DNA of 64,000 bases from Chlamydomonas sphaeroides (GCA_001662425.1 BDDC01000174.1:714-64713), one strand, 5' to 3'. Shown: positions 23,891 to 36,259, counted from the first letter of the stretch. Numbers and translations: made by a program. The notes: generated from the sequence alone by a model not told the origin.

Positions 23891-24769
23891 CAGTTAGCAG
23901 CGCAGACAAAGGAGAGCGCGTGAAATTTAGGTGCAGAAAGAATGAGATGTCGTGGTTTGCGCTGTAGGTGGCCCCTCGCGTGGTGTGTATGGTGGTGGTG
24001 CGTGATGCTACGTTTTACTAGGGTGTGGGAAAGTAAAAAGGATGACATACACACCGGATGAGCAGCGTGCCTTCAGCGAATACACATGAAGGCCCGCTGC
24101 GCCCGCTCGCGTCCCCGCCGTTCAGGGTGCGCATCGCTGGTCCCAAGACCCGCAGCCTATATGCCAGAAATATGCGCGGACAAGGCTGCTGGAGCCAGCA
24201 GCTGACGCTCCTCCCAGTGCCAACCATGCGCTTAAGTTTCTTACCTGTGAGCAGCTGTGGCGGGAGTCCGCTGAGCAGCCGGGCATCGCTGCAGCGATTG
24301 CCGCAGGCCGGCCACTGGCGCTGCACTTCTGCTACGCGCGTTCCGCGCTCAACACGCCGCAGCTGCAGCGGCAGTCTGCCGGCCTCGCAGCACCGCGCGG
24401 CGCCGCCTGGGACCGCTCGCGCCGCTTGATACGTATAATACGTACACGGCGGCACTGCCCGCTGCCCGTTGTCACCGGCCCGCCAGCAAGCCGGCATGCC
24501 CCACCTGGCGTACTGGTAGGTGGCGCCGGCGCGCAGGCCGGCCAGCAAGGCAACAGGGCGTCACCAGGTGACCCGGAATGTGGCCTGGCTACTGCGTTCC
24601 CTCGGCGACCCGCCGGCTGCCTCTGTCCCAGTCGGCTCGCTCGAGGCAAGCGCGGCCTCGCATCGCGCTCCCTCGACGACGCTGCAACAGCTAGAGCCAC
24701 TGCATAAGCCAGCTGCCTTCGCGGTTCTCTCGGGTGACGCTTGCAGCTCCACCTGACCGCAGCAGGGGT
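23891..24769. other. Intergenic, with a BTB-BACK gene relic
   Basis: Separates the divergent small membrane protein and the BTB-BACK gene. Its right half carries the BACK-like fragment described separately; the rest shows no exon. Confidence 0.4.
24235..24425 (+). pseudogene. BACK-domain fragment, paralogue of the downstream BTB-BACK gene
   Basis: The plus-strand frame near 24250-24390 reads LWRESAEQPGIAAA, then PLALHFCYARSALNTPQLQ. This matches LWALAADDPSFAQI and LLALHFCDALSALNTPQLR of the intact gene (about 25725-25840), with obvious nucleotide identity. The similarity fades after about 24420 and no BTB part is seen upstream. This looks like a truncated tandem duplicate about 1.5 kb before its parent. 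Confidence 0.65.
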
Positions 24770-26794
24770 ATGTTCCGTGCCATCAGCCGGCGCCCGCCGG
24801 CATCGTGCGCTGAGGCCCGGCCTTCGCGCGCAGAGCTGCCGCTCGGCAACGCTCGCCTCGCGGCGGCCATTGCGGAGCTGTACGGCTGCGAGGAGGACTC
24901 GGACTGCGTCGTGCTTTTTGTGAAGGCAGGCGACGGCGGCACGGTGGGTCGCATGCGTTGGCCCCAGCTCACCGGCTGTGCGAGGGTCACCGGCGCTGCG
25001 CGCGCCACGGGCTACGTACCAGGGCTCTGCGTTCGTCCGCTGCGACCCGTACAGCTTACGCCCCTGCCCTCAATCTGCCGTCCTGACCGCGCAGGGCGCA
25101 ACCGCCGACCCGACGGCGGGTGGCAAGCCCCTGCTGGCCGAGCCGCTGCCTGGCCACGCGCTGGTCCTGCGGCGTGCCGCCGAGCTGTTCAGAGCGCAGG
25201 TGAGACTACCGTGGTTGAACAAGTATCAAGTGCAACGTAAATGAATGAATGTGCGCGTTGTCGCGGCGGGGGTCGACCAGCCCCGTCGCTGTTGCTTTCG
25301 GCCATGTTATCAGCGCCCGTCAACGTACGTACCTGCTAGCCAGAACCGAGACGTGTGCCCGTGCCCTGACTGCAGCTGGAAAGCTGGAAGCAGGAGGACC
25401 GGCAGCAAGCACTGACGTCGTCGGCAGCGGCGGCGCCCGGTGGCGGACGGCCGGTGCTGCGCGTGCCGCTGGCTGGGGCGCACGAGGTGCCAGCTGCGAA
25501 GGCCGCTATCCGCTTCGCCTACAAGGGCGGTGTGGAGCCAGGCAGCATCCGGGAGCTGCTGGAGGTGCGGCGGCAAGGCGACTACCTGGGCATCGAGGGC
25601 TGCGCCGAGGCCTGTGCGGCGGTCGTGGTTGCGAAGCTCGCCCAGGCCGCGGCAGGGCAGTTGGGGGCCGCCGCTGCAGAACCAGCGCCCAACCTTGCGC
25701 TGGAGCTGTACCGCTGCCACGGGCTGTGGGCGCTCGCTGCCGACGACCCCAGCTTCGCCCAGATCCTTGCCGCCGCCAAGCCGCTGCTGGCGCTGCACTT
25801 CTGCGACGCGCTGTCAGCGCTCAACACGCCGCAGCTGCGGGAGCAGTTGCTGGCGTTGCCGGCGGCGGGCCTGGAAGCCCTGCTGGCATCGGATGGCTTC
25901 GGCACGGACACCGAGTGCAGCGTGCTTGCGCTACTGGCGACCTGGATGGACGCCAACTGGGCAGCCACAGACGCCGCCACCCGCAAGCGGCTAGCCGGGC
26001 TGGTGCGGCTGGCGCAACTACGGCAGCAGTACGCAGGCTCGGTGCTGCTGGCGCTGGCAGCCGACCATGAGACCGCGGGCGAGCAGCAGCAGGCCGGCTG
26101 GTTCCCGGCCACGATCGCCGAAGTTAGCGCCGTTGGGACCTACCTGGCTGCGTCGGCTGCGCAGCGAACACAAATCACAACTGTCATGGCCGGCGGCCAC
26201 GACTACGGCTCGCCCTGGTTCAGCATGTTGCCCCGGCCCCAAGCCATCCCGGCGGCCGGCCTCACCTACCCCTGGAGCATCAATCGGGTGGAGCTGCAGC
26301 AGGGGCTGCGGAGCCTGCAGCTGGGAGGCACTGCCCGGATCTTCGCCACCTTTGACAGTGGCCTCACACACATCCTTGCCCACGGCCTCGCGTGGCAACC
26401 GCTCATGGAGCACAAGTACGGCGCCGAGGCCGCGGGGCTCTTCCTCAAGTGCTCCCTGCCTGCCGGCTTCGCCGTCCCCGGCGCGCGCCTGGCCGACGAC
26501 AATGGCTTGGTGGTGGCTGCGCCGGTAGTTGTGGCTAACCTCACGGTGCATACGTGGCAGCGTGGCGGCGCACGTGGCAATGACGTGTCGTACACGTACG
26601 GCGCCGAGGACGGCTTCCTCGTCAACCAGGCCTGGGGCGTGTCGTGGGCGCTGGAGCTGGGGCCGGTCGCGGCGGAGGGCGCTCGCGGCGGCCACAGCGC
26701 CAGCCTGCTGGCGCGCTGGGGCCCCTTCCTGCACGGCGGCAGGATCACCGGCAGCCTCACGCTGATGGCCCTGCCTGCAGCTCACGCGTCGTGA
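24770..26794 (+). CDS. BTB/POZ-BACK domain protein
   Basis: Three exons (24770-24943, 25095-25199, 25376-26794) join in phase to 565 residues. The BTB/POZ part covers about residues 20-170: LYGCEEDSDCVVLFV, HALVLRRAAELFRAQ and VLRVPLAGAHEV, then AIRFAYKGGVEPGSIRELL. The BACK helices follow: LYRCHGLWALA, LHFCDALSALNTPQLREQL and TECSVLALLATWMDAN. The last 200 residues look beta-rich (FATFDSGLTHILAHGLAW, VVVANLTVHTWQRGG) and may be a substrate-binding sandwich, which I cannot name. BTB-BACK proteins commonly act as CUL3 ubiquitin-ligase adaptors; that role is inferred. The ATG at 24770 is the first Met of a frame that starts the BTB fold. A fragmentary copy lies upstream and an integrase relic downstream. 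Confidence 0.75.
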
Positions 26795-27149
26795 GGGGGT
26801 ATCAGCGAGTCGCATGTGGTGGGCTGCGTACCGGGCATGCGTGGCGGGCAGCCGCCATCGGCTGCTACCACCGCTGGTGGCGGGGATCAGGATCGGAGAG
26901 ATAGGTGAAGCGGGGTGGGCTAGGAGGCGGCAGCCACTGCTTGGTCATCTTGTCCCCGAACTATGCGCCTTTTGGCACCTGGCATGCGTCGCTGTTGCAG
27001 CTGGAGACTTGGTCGTTTCGGCTTGCTTGTGCACCGGGCTGCTGCGGCCGCCCTGCTAAACCTGGCGGCGTACAGGCGGCCGCCAGTGAATAGGACTACC
27101 ATGACAAATTGACCTAACACTGTCGCAAGCTACATAGAATCTGGAGGGT

Positions 27150-27999
27150 ATGTCGCGATGGCCCGAACGTGGGACGGAGCACATTTGTCGCGACACACTG
27201 CGTGTTCGGCATACCTCAGCCGCCTTGGGGCGACTCAGAAGAGGAAATCGCGTCACCAGCGCAAACCCCCGCGGCCCTCGTCAGCCTGGCGCTGCGGCAT
27301 CAGCAGTCCAACCAGAGCTGGCGGTAGCTGGCACACCACCCTCGCCGCCAATGTATGTAGCTGAGGCCCAAGAGCAGGCCACGGGCGCCGCCACGGACCC
27401 GTGGAACGACGAGCCGCTGCTTCACTACCTGGTCAACGGCAGCTGCCCCTCCGGGACTGTCGGCGATGCTGCACGGCGGGTGGTGCGGCGTGCTGCCAAC
27501 TACCGCTATGACGACCGCACCAATCGGCTCTACCGTCGCATGCCCAACGGGACGCTGCACGAGGTCCCCTCGCCAGACCGGAGGCGCGAGATCATCGAGA
27601 CGGCCCACCATCGCCTCGGCCACTGGGGTGCCCGACGTACGCTCGATGCTCAGCCTGCTGGTGCAAAACGGCTTCTGGTGGTATAGCATATCTCGCGACG
27701 TGGAGTATGTCGTAGCGCGCTGCGACCGGGCCAACACGTCAGGCAACGTGGTGCCGCCGCAGCTCAACTCCCTGCCAGTCCGTGGGCCCTTCTACCGCGG
27801 GCACGTGGACCTGGCTGGCGACCTGACGCCCGCCATCACGGGCTACCGCTACGTCATCGTCTGCGTGGAGGCCTGGACCAAGCATATGGAGATGGTACCG
27901 CTACGCGGCAAACCATCTGAAGAGGTTGCTAACGCCTTTCTGTCCATCGCAAGAGCTTGCTCAGCGCGCGCGGTCAGGCAGACCCGCACGCTGATATAG
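27150..27999 (+). mobile_element. Ty3/Gypsy-type integrase remnant (decayed)
   Basis: The first frame (to about 27630) has DPWNDEPLLHYL, then NRLYRRMPNGTLHEVPSPD and HHRLGHWG, the His half of an integrase HHCC zinc-binding module. A change of frame near 27630 continues with LVQNGFWWYSISRDVEYVV and CDRANTSGN, where the second Cys of the expected CxxC is missing. The start of the rve core follows: VDLAGDLTPAITGYRYVIVC, then EAWTKHMEMVPL. The frame ends at a stop near 28000, before the later catalytic acidic residues. No reverse transcriptase and no convincing LTRs were found nearby. It is an old, inactive fragment of an algal LTR retroelement. Confidence 0.8.
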
Positions 28000-28633
28000 T
28001 CCTCCATGTACGACAGGGGACATGGGGACACGTACCCCCGGCAGCCCCCCCCAGCCTGGGGCGCGGGGCTCCACCGCACACGCTATGTCGCACGCACGTC
28101 ATGTCATGATACATTGGGCGGGGTCATGGCGTGCGGCGCAGGCGCCTGGGTGGCCTGGGGGCGTATCACCGCGCCATGTGTTCCTAGCGGCCCTGCCGAA
28201 GATGGCGCATCAAAATTTACTCGCCTAGCAGCAGCAGGATGGGCAGCGAGGGAAGGGCGGCAAGGACGAGGAGGAGCAGAACCGCAAGGGGCAGTAGGCC
28301 GGCATGTTGGGCCCGCGGTGCCAACCGGCATGCAGTTGCATGGGTTGCACGGCCCGCTGGACACTGGCTCATTGCCCTGCGTCTCGTGATGGAAGACGCT
28401 AACGCAGCTGGGCAAGCATCCTCGGCAGGCGAGGTGCTCGGGGAAGGGGCGAGGGGAAAGCAGTTGGCACGGGTTTCGGTGGGCACGCCTGCTCGTCTTC
28501 AGCACTTCTAGGCCGATGCACTCTTATCTTCAGTTGCATGTGGTGGTCAGTTCACAACGAATACGCTCAGCTGTTGCAGTTGACGAGTTCGCAACGCGTC
28601 CCCGCACATAGCCTGTGAGCAGCTCGCCTAGCC
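28000..28633. other. Intergenic between the integrase relic and VPS29
   Basis: About 630 bases with no supported exon. It may include further eroded element sequence and the VPS29 promoter. Confidence 0.4.
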
Positions 28634-31149
28634 ATGGTCCTTGTGCTTGTACTCGGCGATCTACATATACCACACCGCGCGCCGGACCTGCCAGCCAAGT
28701 TTAAGGAGCTGCTGAAGCCCGGCAAAATTGCGAGCACCATCTGCGTGGGGAACGTGTGCAGCAAGGTCCGCACGCGACCATGAGGGCTCTCGCTGCCTCG
28801 GGCAGGGCGCGACACGGTCTCACGACCCTTTGCGACTTCTCGGAGCTGCTCGCGTACCTCGTGCCCCAAACCCCAGCCCGCGCCTGATACCGCCAGCTCC
28901 CATCCCCAACCCTGCTGGACGCCTCCGCCTCCATGCCTCCCACGCAGGTTTTCCTAGACTACCTCAAAACCATCTCGGGCGAGCTGCATGTCGTGGCGGG
29001 CGACTTCGACGAGTTCTCGGCGCCCGAGCAGCTGGTGCGGCACAAGCAGGGGCACACCGGCAGAGGCGCCCAAGGAGGCCGCATGGGCAACCCAACTCAT
29101 GTGTTGAGCCTCCGCAGCGGCGACCAAAGTTCCCCTGCCTCGCCTTGGGGTGGCCGTAACCCGGCCAAGGCAGCGAGGCCCGGTGCACATGGGGTGCCGC
29201 GCCGCGGCCGGGGCTATGGGGTTCATGGGGAGGACGTCACTCCCGAGGGAGCACAGGGCTCTAGTCTGTTGCCCTTCTGAGGTCGCCGCTGACAGCCGCT
29301 GTGCGCAGCCGACGCTGCCGCCCTGCCTCGCTGGCTGTCGGAGCAGGTCGTGGACATCGCGGGCTTCAAAGTGGGCGTGTGCCATGGTCACCAGGTGTGG
29401 ACGGGAGGGACGAGATAAGGGGCGGGGCCTTGGATGCGCTGCGATGGATGCCGCGGGTGATAGATGGGGGAGGAACGTGTTGGGTACGTGCGGGACGCCG
29501 CCATGGGCGGGGGCGCGGTCAGGGTCACGCGGGGCACGGAGCCCAGCGACGTGGGTGTGTGCTGCGGACAGAGTGATCGCGCGACCACGCCGACATTGCG
29601 ATGGGGCTGACAGCCTCTTCTGCGGCGCTCAGGGGCTTGGGCCCGGATGCGTGCCTGCAGCCGGGCGCCTTCGGGTTTGGCCTTAGCCCTCCGCTGGACG
29701 CTACGCGGAGGGGCGCCTCCGGGTTTGGCCTAAGCCTTCCGCTGGACGCTACGCGGAGGGGCGCGACCGCCCGGCCCACCCCAAAGCCCCGGTCCCCTGC
29801 TACCTGCGCCCTGCCCGCAGATCGTGCCATGGGGCGACGCGGAGGCCACCTCGCTGCTGCAGCGGCAGATGGGCGTGGACATCCTGCTGACCGGCAACAC
29901 GCACAAGTTCGAGGTGGGCGGCGGGGCTGGGCCGAGGGTTGCCGTGCAGCGGGAGGGCCGGCCGCCGGGACAGGGGGTGGTCGCCTGGGCTGCAGCGAGG
30001 GCGTGGCCGAGGCGGCACACCGCCGCGCAGCTGGGGCTGGTGCAGCTGCCTGCGGGTGCACAGCGAGTGCTCGGCCGCGGCTGGGGCCGTGGGGCTGGCA
30101 AGGGGCCGCTGCGCCCGCGCCCGCGCCCTGCGGTTGCCACCAGGCAGCCTGCGGTTGCCACCACAGCGCGCGCACGGCTTACCGCCCCACGCGCCGCATA
30201 TGTGGCCGCACCGCACCCCCACCCGCCCTCGTCGACTGCGGTCCTGGCAGGGGGGCACCTGCCTGGCGCTCACCCCCCCCGGCATCACCCCTTCCCTGCC
30301 CGCACCCCAGAACACACGAACCACACCGCACCACTTCCCCTCACCCTCCACGTCCCTCCCCACCCCTCCAGGCCCGCAAGGCCGGCACCTGCCTGGCCCT
30401 CAACCCCGGCTCCGCCACCGGCGCCTACTGCGTGGTGCCGCCCCTGGGAGGGGCAGGGGCCGCACCGCCGAGCTTCGTGCTCATGGACTTGGACGGCCAG
30501 AGGGTGAGCGGACCAGGGGGCGGGGCGCAGAGCAGGGGCTCTCGGGGAGGGCGCGGCCAGGCCCACAGGATGCAGCTGGACTATAATGAAAGGGCTTGGG
30601 CTGGAGTGTGCGGCCGTGTTGGGATGCGGGGCTTGGCACGGATCGACCTGGACGACAGCAGGTACTGCTCGGGGCGGCACCTGACCCGGGCAGGGGCGAG
30701 CAGGGGCACGACGCCGGCGGCGCAAGAATAAGCTGTATCGGTGGGCGGCGCGCTGCTGGCAAACACGCCGCGGTGGCAGCGGCGCTCGCCGCTGTGCCCT
30801 GTGCGGCGCGGACCGGATGCCCCTGTGTGACGCGGCCGAGGTGGTGGCGCCCCGCTGCGCCTGCCGCCGGGACACGCCTGCCGCCGTCCCTGTGTGCTTA
30901 GCCGATGGGACCCGCTGCTGCACGCCGCGCACCTGCCCCTCGCCATCCTCGCCCAGTCATCCCCGTGCTCCACCCGGCGCCCTTGCTCCCCCAGCTTTGG
31001 GCCGGGGCTTACGCTCGGAGATGTGCAACTAGTGCGTCACTCCCATGGTACATTTCCCGCCCCAGGTGACGCTGTACGTGTACCAGCTGGTGGAGGGCGA
31101 GGTCAAGGTGGAGAAGCTGGACTACAGCAAGAGCGCCGCCAGCGCATGA
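28634..31149 (+). CDS. VPS29: VPS29, retromer subunit
   Basis: Metallophosphoesterase-fold scaffold of the retromer complex, which recycles cargo from endosomes. Six exons (28634-28765, 28948-29034, 29347-29394, 29821-29913, 30372-30503, 31066-31149) give 191 residues, close to the usual 182-190. The start [20 protein letters not shown] matches family N-termini. Later blocks are [70 protein letters not shown] and [18 protein letters not shown]. Metal-site residues are mostly kept, but the usual GHTH reads GNTH. Exon 3 was set at GAGCAG|GTC because only that acceptor gives phase and the expected spacing. It converges on transaldolase. Confidence 0.93.
29664..29764. repeat. Tandem duplication with hairpin in VPS29 intron 3
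   Basis: Two adjacent copies of an about 49-base unit built on CGGGTTTGGCC and CCGCTGGACGCTACGCGG. Each copy can fold, since CCTCCGC pairs with GCGGAGG in copy 1. The copies differ at only a few positions, so the duplication is fairly recent. Confidence 0.75.
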
Positions 31150-32485
31150 GCGCGGCAGGCAGGGAGCTGGGGCTGGGGCGGTGGGGAGTTGCGCCGAGGA
31201 GGCTAGGGCCGGAGCGGAGACCAGTGAGGCTCGGGCACTGGAGCAGCCGTGGGACAGGCATGGGGCGGGGAGGGAGGGCGCTTGCAGCGAGCGGTCGGCA
31301 GGGTTTGGCGCCAACTAGAAGCCGACCTGCTGCAAGAGCGCAACCGCCTGATCGGGACATGGCTGGGGTGGGGGCGAGAGAGGGGGCCGGAGGGGGGCCG
31401 GAGGGGTGCACGTGCTCGGGCGAGCACGCGGGGGTGTTGGGGTTGTGCAGTGGCCTTCAAGGGACTCTTGTCGTGGCCTTTGCGGGTCGCTCATGGCAGG
31501 ACAGGTTGTGGACATGCGCTAGTCTGGTGTTGCTGACATACGTCATGGCGTTCAAGCTATCGGCGGGGTGGCTTTGCGCCCGGACACTGCATGCTAACGC
31601 CGCCTGGGCGAATTCCCAACTACATTCGCCATGACGACAACCGCTTCGGCCCTCCATGCGCCGGGCTGTCGCCTGCTGAAGCTATTATCTGATTGTTGCT
31701 CTGAACGAAGCGATCCCGTGTTGCATATGCCTAGGAATACCGGTCGCCTGACCCAAAACCCGCAACATGTCAGCGAACAGTTGCCAGACCGCGCCGACCC
31801 CTTACATGGCAGCAGTTTGAGCGGGGCCCAAGTGTGTGCTAATCGGCTCGCGGTCTGATGAGCCACATGCGGCCGAGCCAAGCCAAGGCGCCAGGTCCGC
31901 CGACGTGTGGCGCTGCGCTGGCCACGGTGGATACTAGCACGAGGGTTATTAATCCCCCCACCCTTTTGAGCGCTCGGGCATGCCGCCCGCATCCACGGGC
32001 CCGCGCGACGGCGTCGACTGCAAGCGTCATTTTTGCGCCAACACAAGTGACAATCATGTACGACAAGGGCCCCTGCCATTGCGCGGAGGCCGTGTGCCTG
32101 TGCCAGGCTGTGCCCGGGCAATGCGCCCCTGTGCCCACACCTGCCGCGCTGCCCGCCATGCCACCGCTGTGGCCTCCTCCAGCCCGAACGACGCTACGCG
32201 GCCCCCATCCCCGTCCCGCCCTCATGGCTAGCTTGGAAGCCACCAGTACATGGCGCCAAGGCCGCAAGACGCAAAGCCAAATACAAGAAGACAACATAGG
32301 TGTACAGCCCAGCCCCGCCGCCATCAACACAGCTGGCAATGTGCCCAGTGGTTTCCTTTGATGGCCGCCGCAGTGTCGGGTCAAACGCTCGTCCCAAACA
32401 AGAAACTCGCCACAACACAGTCACGATCCAGCAACTGCCTTGCCATTCCGACCCGTAGGCCTCACTCCAACTCGTGCCTCAGGCC
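31150..32485. other. Intergenic between convergent VPS29 and transaldolase
   Basis: About 1.3 kb between two gene ends, so mainly 3' UTRs and spacer. No exon was supported on either strand. Confidence 0.4.
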
Positions 32486-35190
32486 TCAGTGGTTGTTCTT
32501 GACCGAGGTGCTGGCGATGGTGGCGAGCAGGTCCTCCAGCTTCGTCTGGTCCGCAGCGAAGCCGTCAATGCCCTGCTTGAGCTTGTCGACCGCCATCTAG
32601 CGGGGAGGGAGAAGAGGGAGGGGCGCGATTGGAGGAGGGGAAGAAGCGCAGGGTTCGTGTGCGTGCCGTGTGGGGCACGATGCCCTGCTGCCGCTTGTAG
32701 AGGCCATCTCAGGATTGAGGGGCAGCGAAGGAGGAAAGGGAGGGAGGGAAGGGAGGGGATGAGGGTAGAGGGGATGAGGGGTGAGTGGCTGCAAGGCGGC
32801 GCGCGAGGGGACGGTGGCGGCTGCCAGGGGCCCCCAGGGTGGGTAGCGCGCACGTCGTGGCGGCCGCCGCGCCGCACCTGGTCCGCGCCGTGCAGCTTGT
32901 TGAACAGGTCGCCCGTCATGCCCGACAGCTTGAGCACGTCCGTGTGAGCCCTGCGCATGGAGGGGGACGGAGGGGCAGGGCCGACAGGGGGGGCCGGGTT
33001 TGGACCCAGGCGGCAGCAGCTGCCGGCTGAGGAGCCACACACCACCGAGATTTGAGGACCCCGCGCCATGAGAGCACGCCGCAGGGCCCCTCCGCCGGGC
33101 CGCCGACCGCCGGCCCCTCCCCTCTTCTCCCTCCGCTCGCCCCCGTCCCCTTCCCTTCGCTGCTTGCTGCGCTCACTTGTCGACCGACAGCTTGCGCTCC
33201 AGAGGCTCGGTGGACTTCTCCAGCTCGTCGAGCAGCTGCGGCGAGATGGTGATCTTGTCGCAGCTGCGGGGGTGGGGGACACGCAGAGGGCGGTGCGACG
33301 GGTTCGTCGGATGATGCGGCTCGCACGCATGACGGGAGCGGCGCCAGGCAGCGGCCCCGGCCCATCCACTCCACTCCACACGCCGGGCGGGTCGCGCATC
33401 CTTTGGTCCCCGCCCCCTCTTCAACGGCCTCTACCTCGCTCCCCTGACCAAGACGCGCCCCTCGCTCACCCAGCCAGCTCGCGGATCTCGCCCGCGTTGC
33501 GGAACGACGCCGCCATGACGATGGTGCTGTAGTGGTGGCTCTTGTAGTAGTCGTAGATGCGCTTGACAGACAGCACGCCGGGGTCCTGGGCAAGCAATGC
33601 GCAGGCGGGCGGCCGAGGCGGGGCCACGGGGTTTTGAAAGCGCGCAGCAGGGCAGCTGCAGCCCGGACCCGGCCCCTCGCTCAAGCCCCCGCCTTGGCGC
33701 CCTTCTCCGCCCCATCGCTCTGCCGTCCCCATAGTCCGGCTGACCTCGTGCGGCGCGAAGTCGCGGCCCTCCTTGGCCTTGTACCAGTCCATGATGCGGC
33801 CCACAAAGGGCGAGATGAGCGTGGCGCCCGCGTCAGCGCAGGCGGCAGCCTGGGTGGTGGAGAGGATTGACGGCCAGGCGTCGGCGAGATGGGCTGAGAT
33901 GGGTTGAGATGAGTTGGGCCGCTATGCAGTTCGACCAGGGCGATGGCCGGGACCAGGGCGATGGCCGGGGCCAATCGAAACAGCAAGCCAGGTGCGAGCC
34001 CCGTGCTTCGCCGAAAGCATGCGCTGCCGATCCCAAGCAGCTCCTGACCTGCGCGAACGAGAAGAGTAGCGTCATGTTGGTGTTGATGCCCTGCTTCTCC
34101 AGGCGCCGGCAGGCCTCGATGCCGTCCCAGGTGCTGGCGAGCTTGATGTAGATGCGGGAAGGCTCAATGCCGCGGCTCGCGTACATGTCCATCAGCTTGA
34201 GCGCCTTGTCGATTGTGGGCTGCGGCGCAGGGAGGGCAGGCAGGTGCCATGGGACATTACTGATGGCACGGCATCTGTATGTGTGTGAAGAAGCCAGCGG
34301 CCAAAGGCAGTGGGGCATGGGCAGAGCTCTGACTGAGGTCGCGCTTAGGAAGGGGCGTGCACGGGGTGACGCTTGCTGCGGGCGCCGCCGGTGTCGTGCG
34401 ATGCCGTACCTGTGTGGCGTACGACAGGGTGGCGTCCACCTCGGTGGACACGCGACCCGGCACGATCTTGAGCAGCTCGCAGCCCAGGTCCACGGACAAC
34501 TGGTCGGCCACACCTAGAGGCGGGAAGGGATGGGGTTGTGGGGAGGCGGGATGGCAAGGAAGAGCTGGGCGGGCCCGGTGGCGGCGGTCGGAGCGCGGGA
34601 GCAGGGTCTCCGCAGGCAGGAAGGGGCCGTGCACACTGTACACACGCGCTAGGAGGACGAGGCGCCGCGGCGGTGGCCTGAGAGGAGCATACCTGCGTAC
34701 GGCCGCGAGACTGAGGTGTGCGGCCCCTGCGCGGTCTTCTTGTCAGCCGCGAGCGCGCGCTCCAGGTAGTGCCGATTCTCGGGCATGCTCAGCGCTTTGT
34801 ATACGAGCGAGGGGTTGGTGGTGCAGTCCTGCGGGTGGAACCTGCAGTGGGCGCGAGAGGAGGAAGGTGGATACGGTCTTGTGGAGGGTTGTCGGCGCGC
34901 AGAGGCGTGCGCACGAGGGCATACCAGACGGCTGACGGTGCAGGCCCTAACAGACGGCCCCTCGCGGCTCACTTCTTGACGAGGTCCAACTCGCCCGTGT
35001 CCGCGACCACGACCGACATGCTCTTGAGCGCCTCCAGCTGGTTCTTGAACGTAGGCTTAGCGACGGATGCGGACATCGCAGACTTCTTCTTGTCGTCCAC
35101 GTACGCGCGCACGACAAGGGTGCGACGGCTGCCGCGGGAGGATCCGCAGGCGGGCTTGACCGTGGCAGGGGCGTGAGCTCGGAGAGCCAT
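32486..35190 (-). CDS. TAL: Transaldolase, plastid-targeted
   Basis: Enzyme of the non-oxidative pentose phosphate pathway, moving a dihydroxyacetone unit between sugar phosphates through a Lys Schiff base. Nine exons on the minus strand (34973-35190, 34693-34841, 34410-34513, 34049-34219, 33745-33849, 33470-33585, 33177-33263, 32878-32950, 32486-32596) give 377 residues. The first 45 or so, basic and Ser-rich, resemble a chloroplast transit peptide. Family blocks: [47 protein letters not shown] (Schiff-base Lys at about 183), [50 protein letters not shown] and ITISPQLL. Stop at 32486. A TATAAG on the minus strand lies about 95 bases before the ATG and may be a core promoter. Confidence 0.95.
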
Positions 35191-35652
35191 GGTGGCGGTT
35201 CCGGGAACTGCTTGGGATGGCAGGTTCCGACAGCGGGCGCAGCTAAGACTTGCTCGACACCGTCGAGCTCTATCCTGGCAGGCTTATAGGAGCCGCGGGA
35301 GGCGATTCGGCGACCAGCGGCCCTTGGAGTACAGGGGCGCGACTGTTTTCGGCGGGTCGCTGCGAGGGCCGCGGCGTGTTGCAAACTAGGGTCAAAATTA
35401 GAAAAATTGATTGCGTGTTTGTCTATGTTATTCCGTGAGGTTAACAGCATACGCAGGGCATATCGTCAGCATCGTCAGCATCGGCCAACCGCTGAAAAAG
35501 CGCACGAGGACGCGCCATCGCTGTCAAATACCTCCAACCGATAGGTGTCCATAACATCAATTTAATAATGGCATGGCAAGCCTCTGAACAGCAGGTCAAG
35601 GTTTGGTGGTCCGCCAGGCACGAACCCAAGGGACGGACGCGTGGCAGACACC

Positions 35653-35717
35653 CCAGGGGGGAAAACGCTTTAGGGTGTCTCACCCTGAGACACCATACTC
35701 AAGCGTCCCCCCCCCTG
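35653..35717. repeat. Stem-loop, nested inverted repeat
   Basis: The inner part is a perfect 9-bp stem, GGTGTCTCA / TGAGACACC, with a CCC loop (35674-35694). Outer arms CCAGGGGGG and ACGCTT pair with AAGCGT and CCCCCCTGG. The total span is about 65 bases. Confidence 0.8.
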
Positions 35718-36259
35718 GTAGCGACAGTCGTTCGTCGCCTCCCCTTAGAAGACCAAGGTGCCAGCACGCCGCCGCGCGACACGTATAAGCATTCCTACCC
35801 AACAATAACCCATGCAAGGAATGTTCTGTGTGCCGGGCCAAACCCGTACACGCGCGCCTGTGACGCACGCCCTGCCTGGCCAGCCCACGCAATGCACGTT
35901 CTGCATGACTCTACTGCACGGCCTGGACGCCCTGCCAGAGCTCACTCGCACTCGTCCTCTGTTTAACCCCAACGCAACGGCTGCTCCATGTTGGCTCGCC
36001 CCCGTAGGGGCGCGAGACGTACCCGTCGGGGTCTTCAACGAGGACGACGGTTTAGTATGTCTGGACGGGGCACCCGCGACGAGGGCTCAGCCGTGGGCCC
36101 ACCCGCCTTGCGTAGCGGGACCCTCACCACCAGCCGTCGTCGGCTAATCCTCTAGTGCGCCCCTCCCGACACGCGCACTCGGCTGCCGGTCTCGTCTACA
36201 GACGACCGCGCTGTGTACAGGAGGTGAGGCGCTGTGAGCGGCAGGAACGTTGCCCAGGC

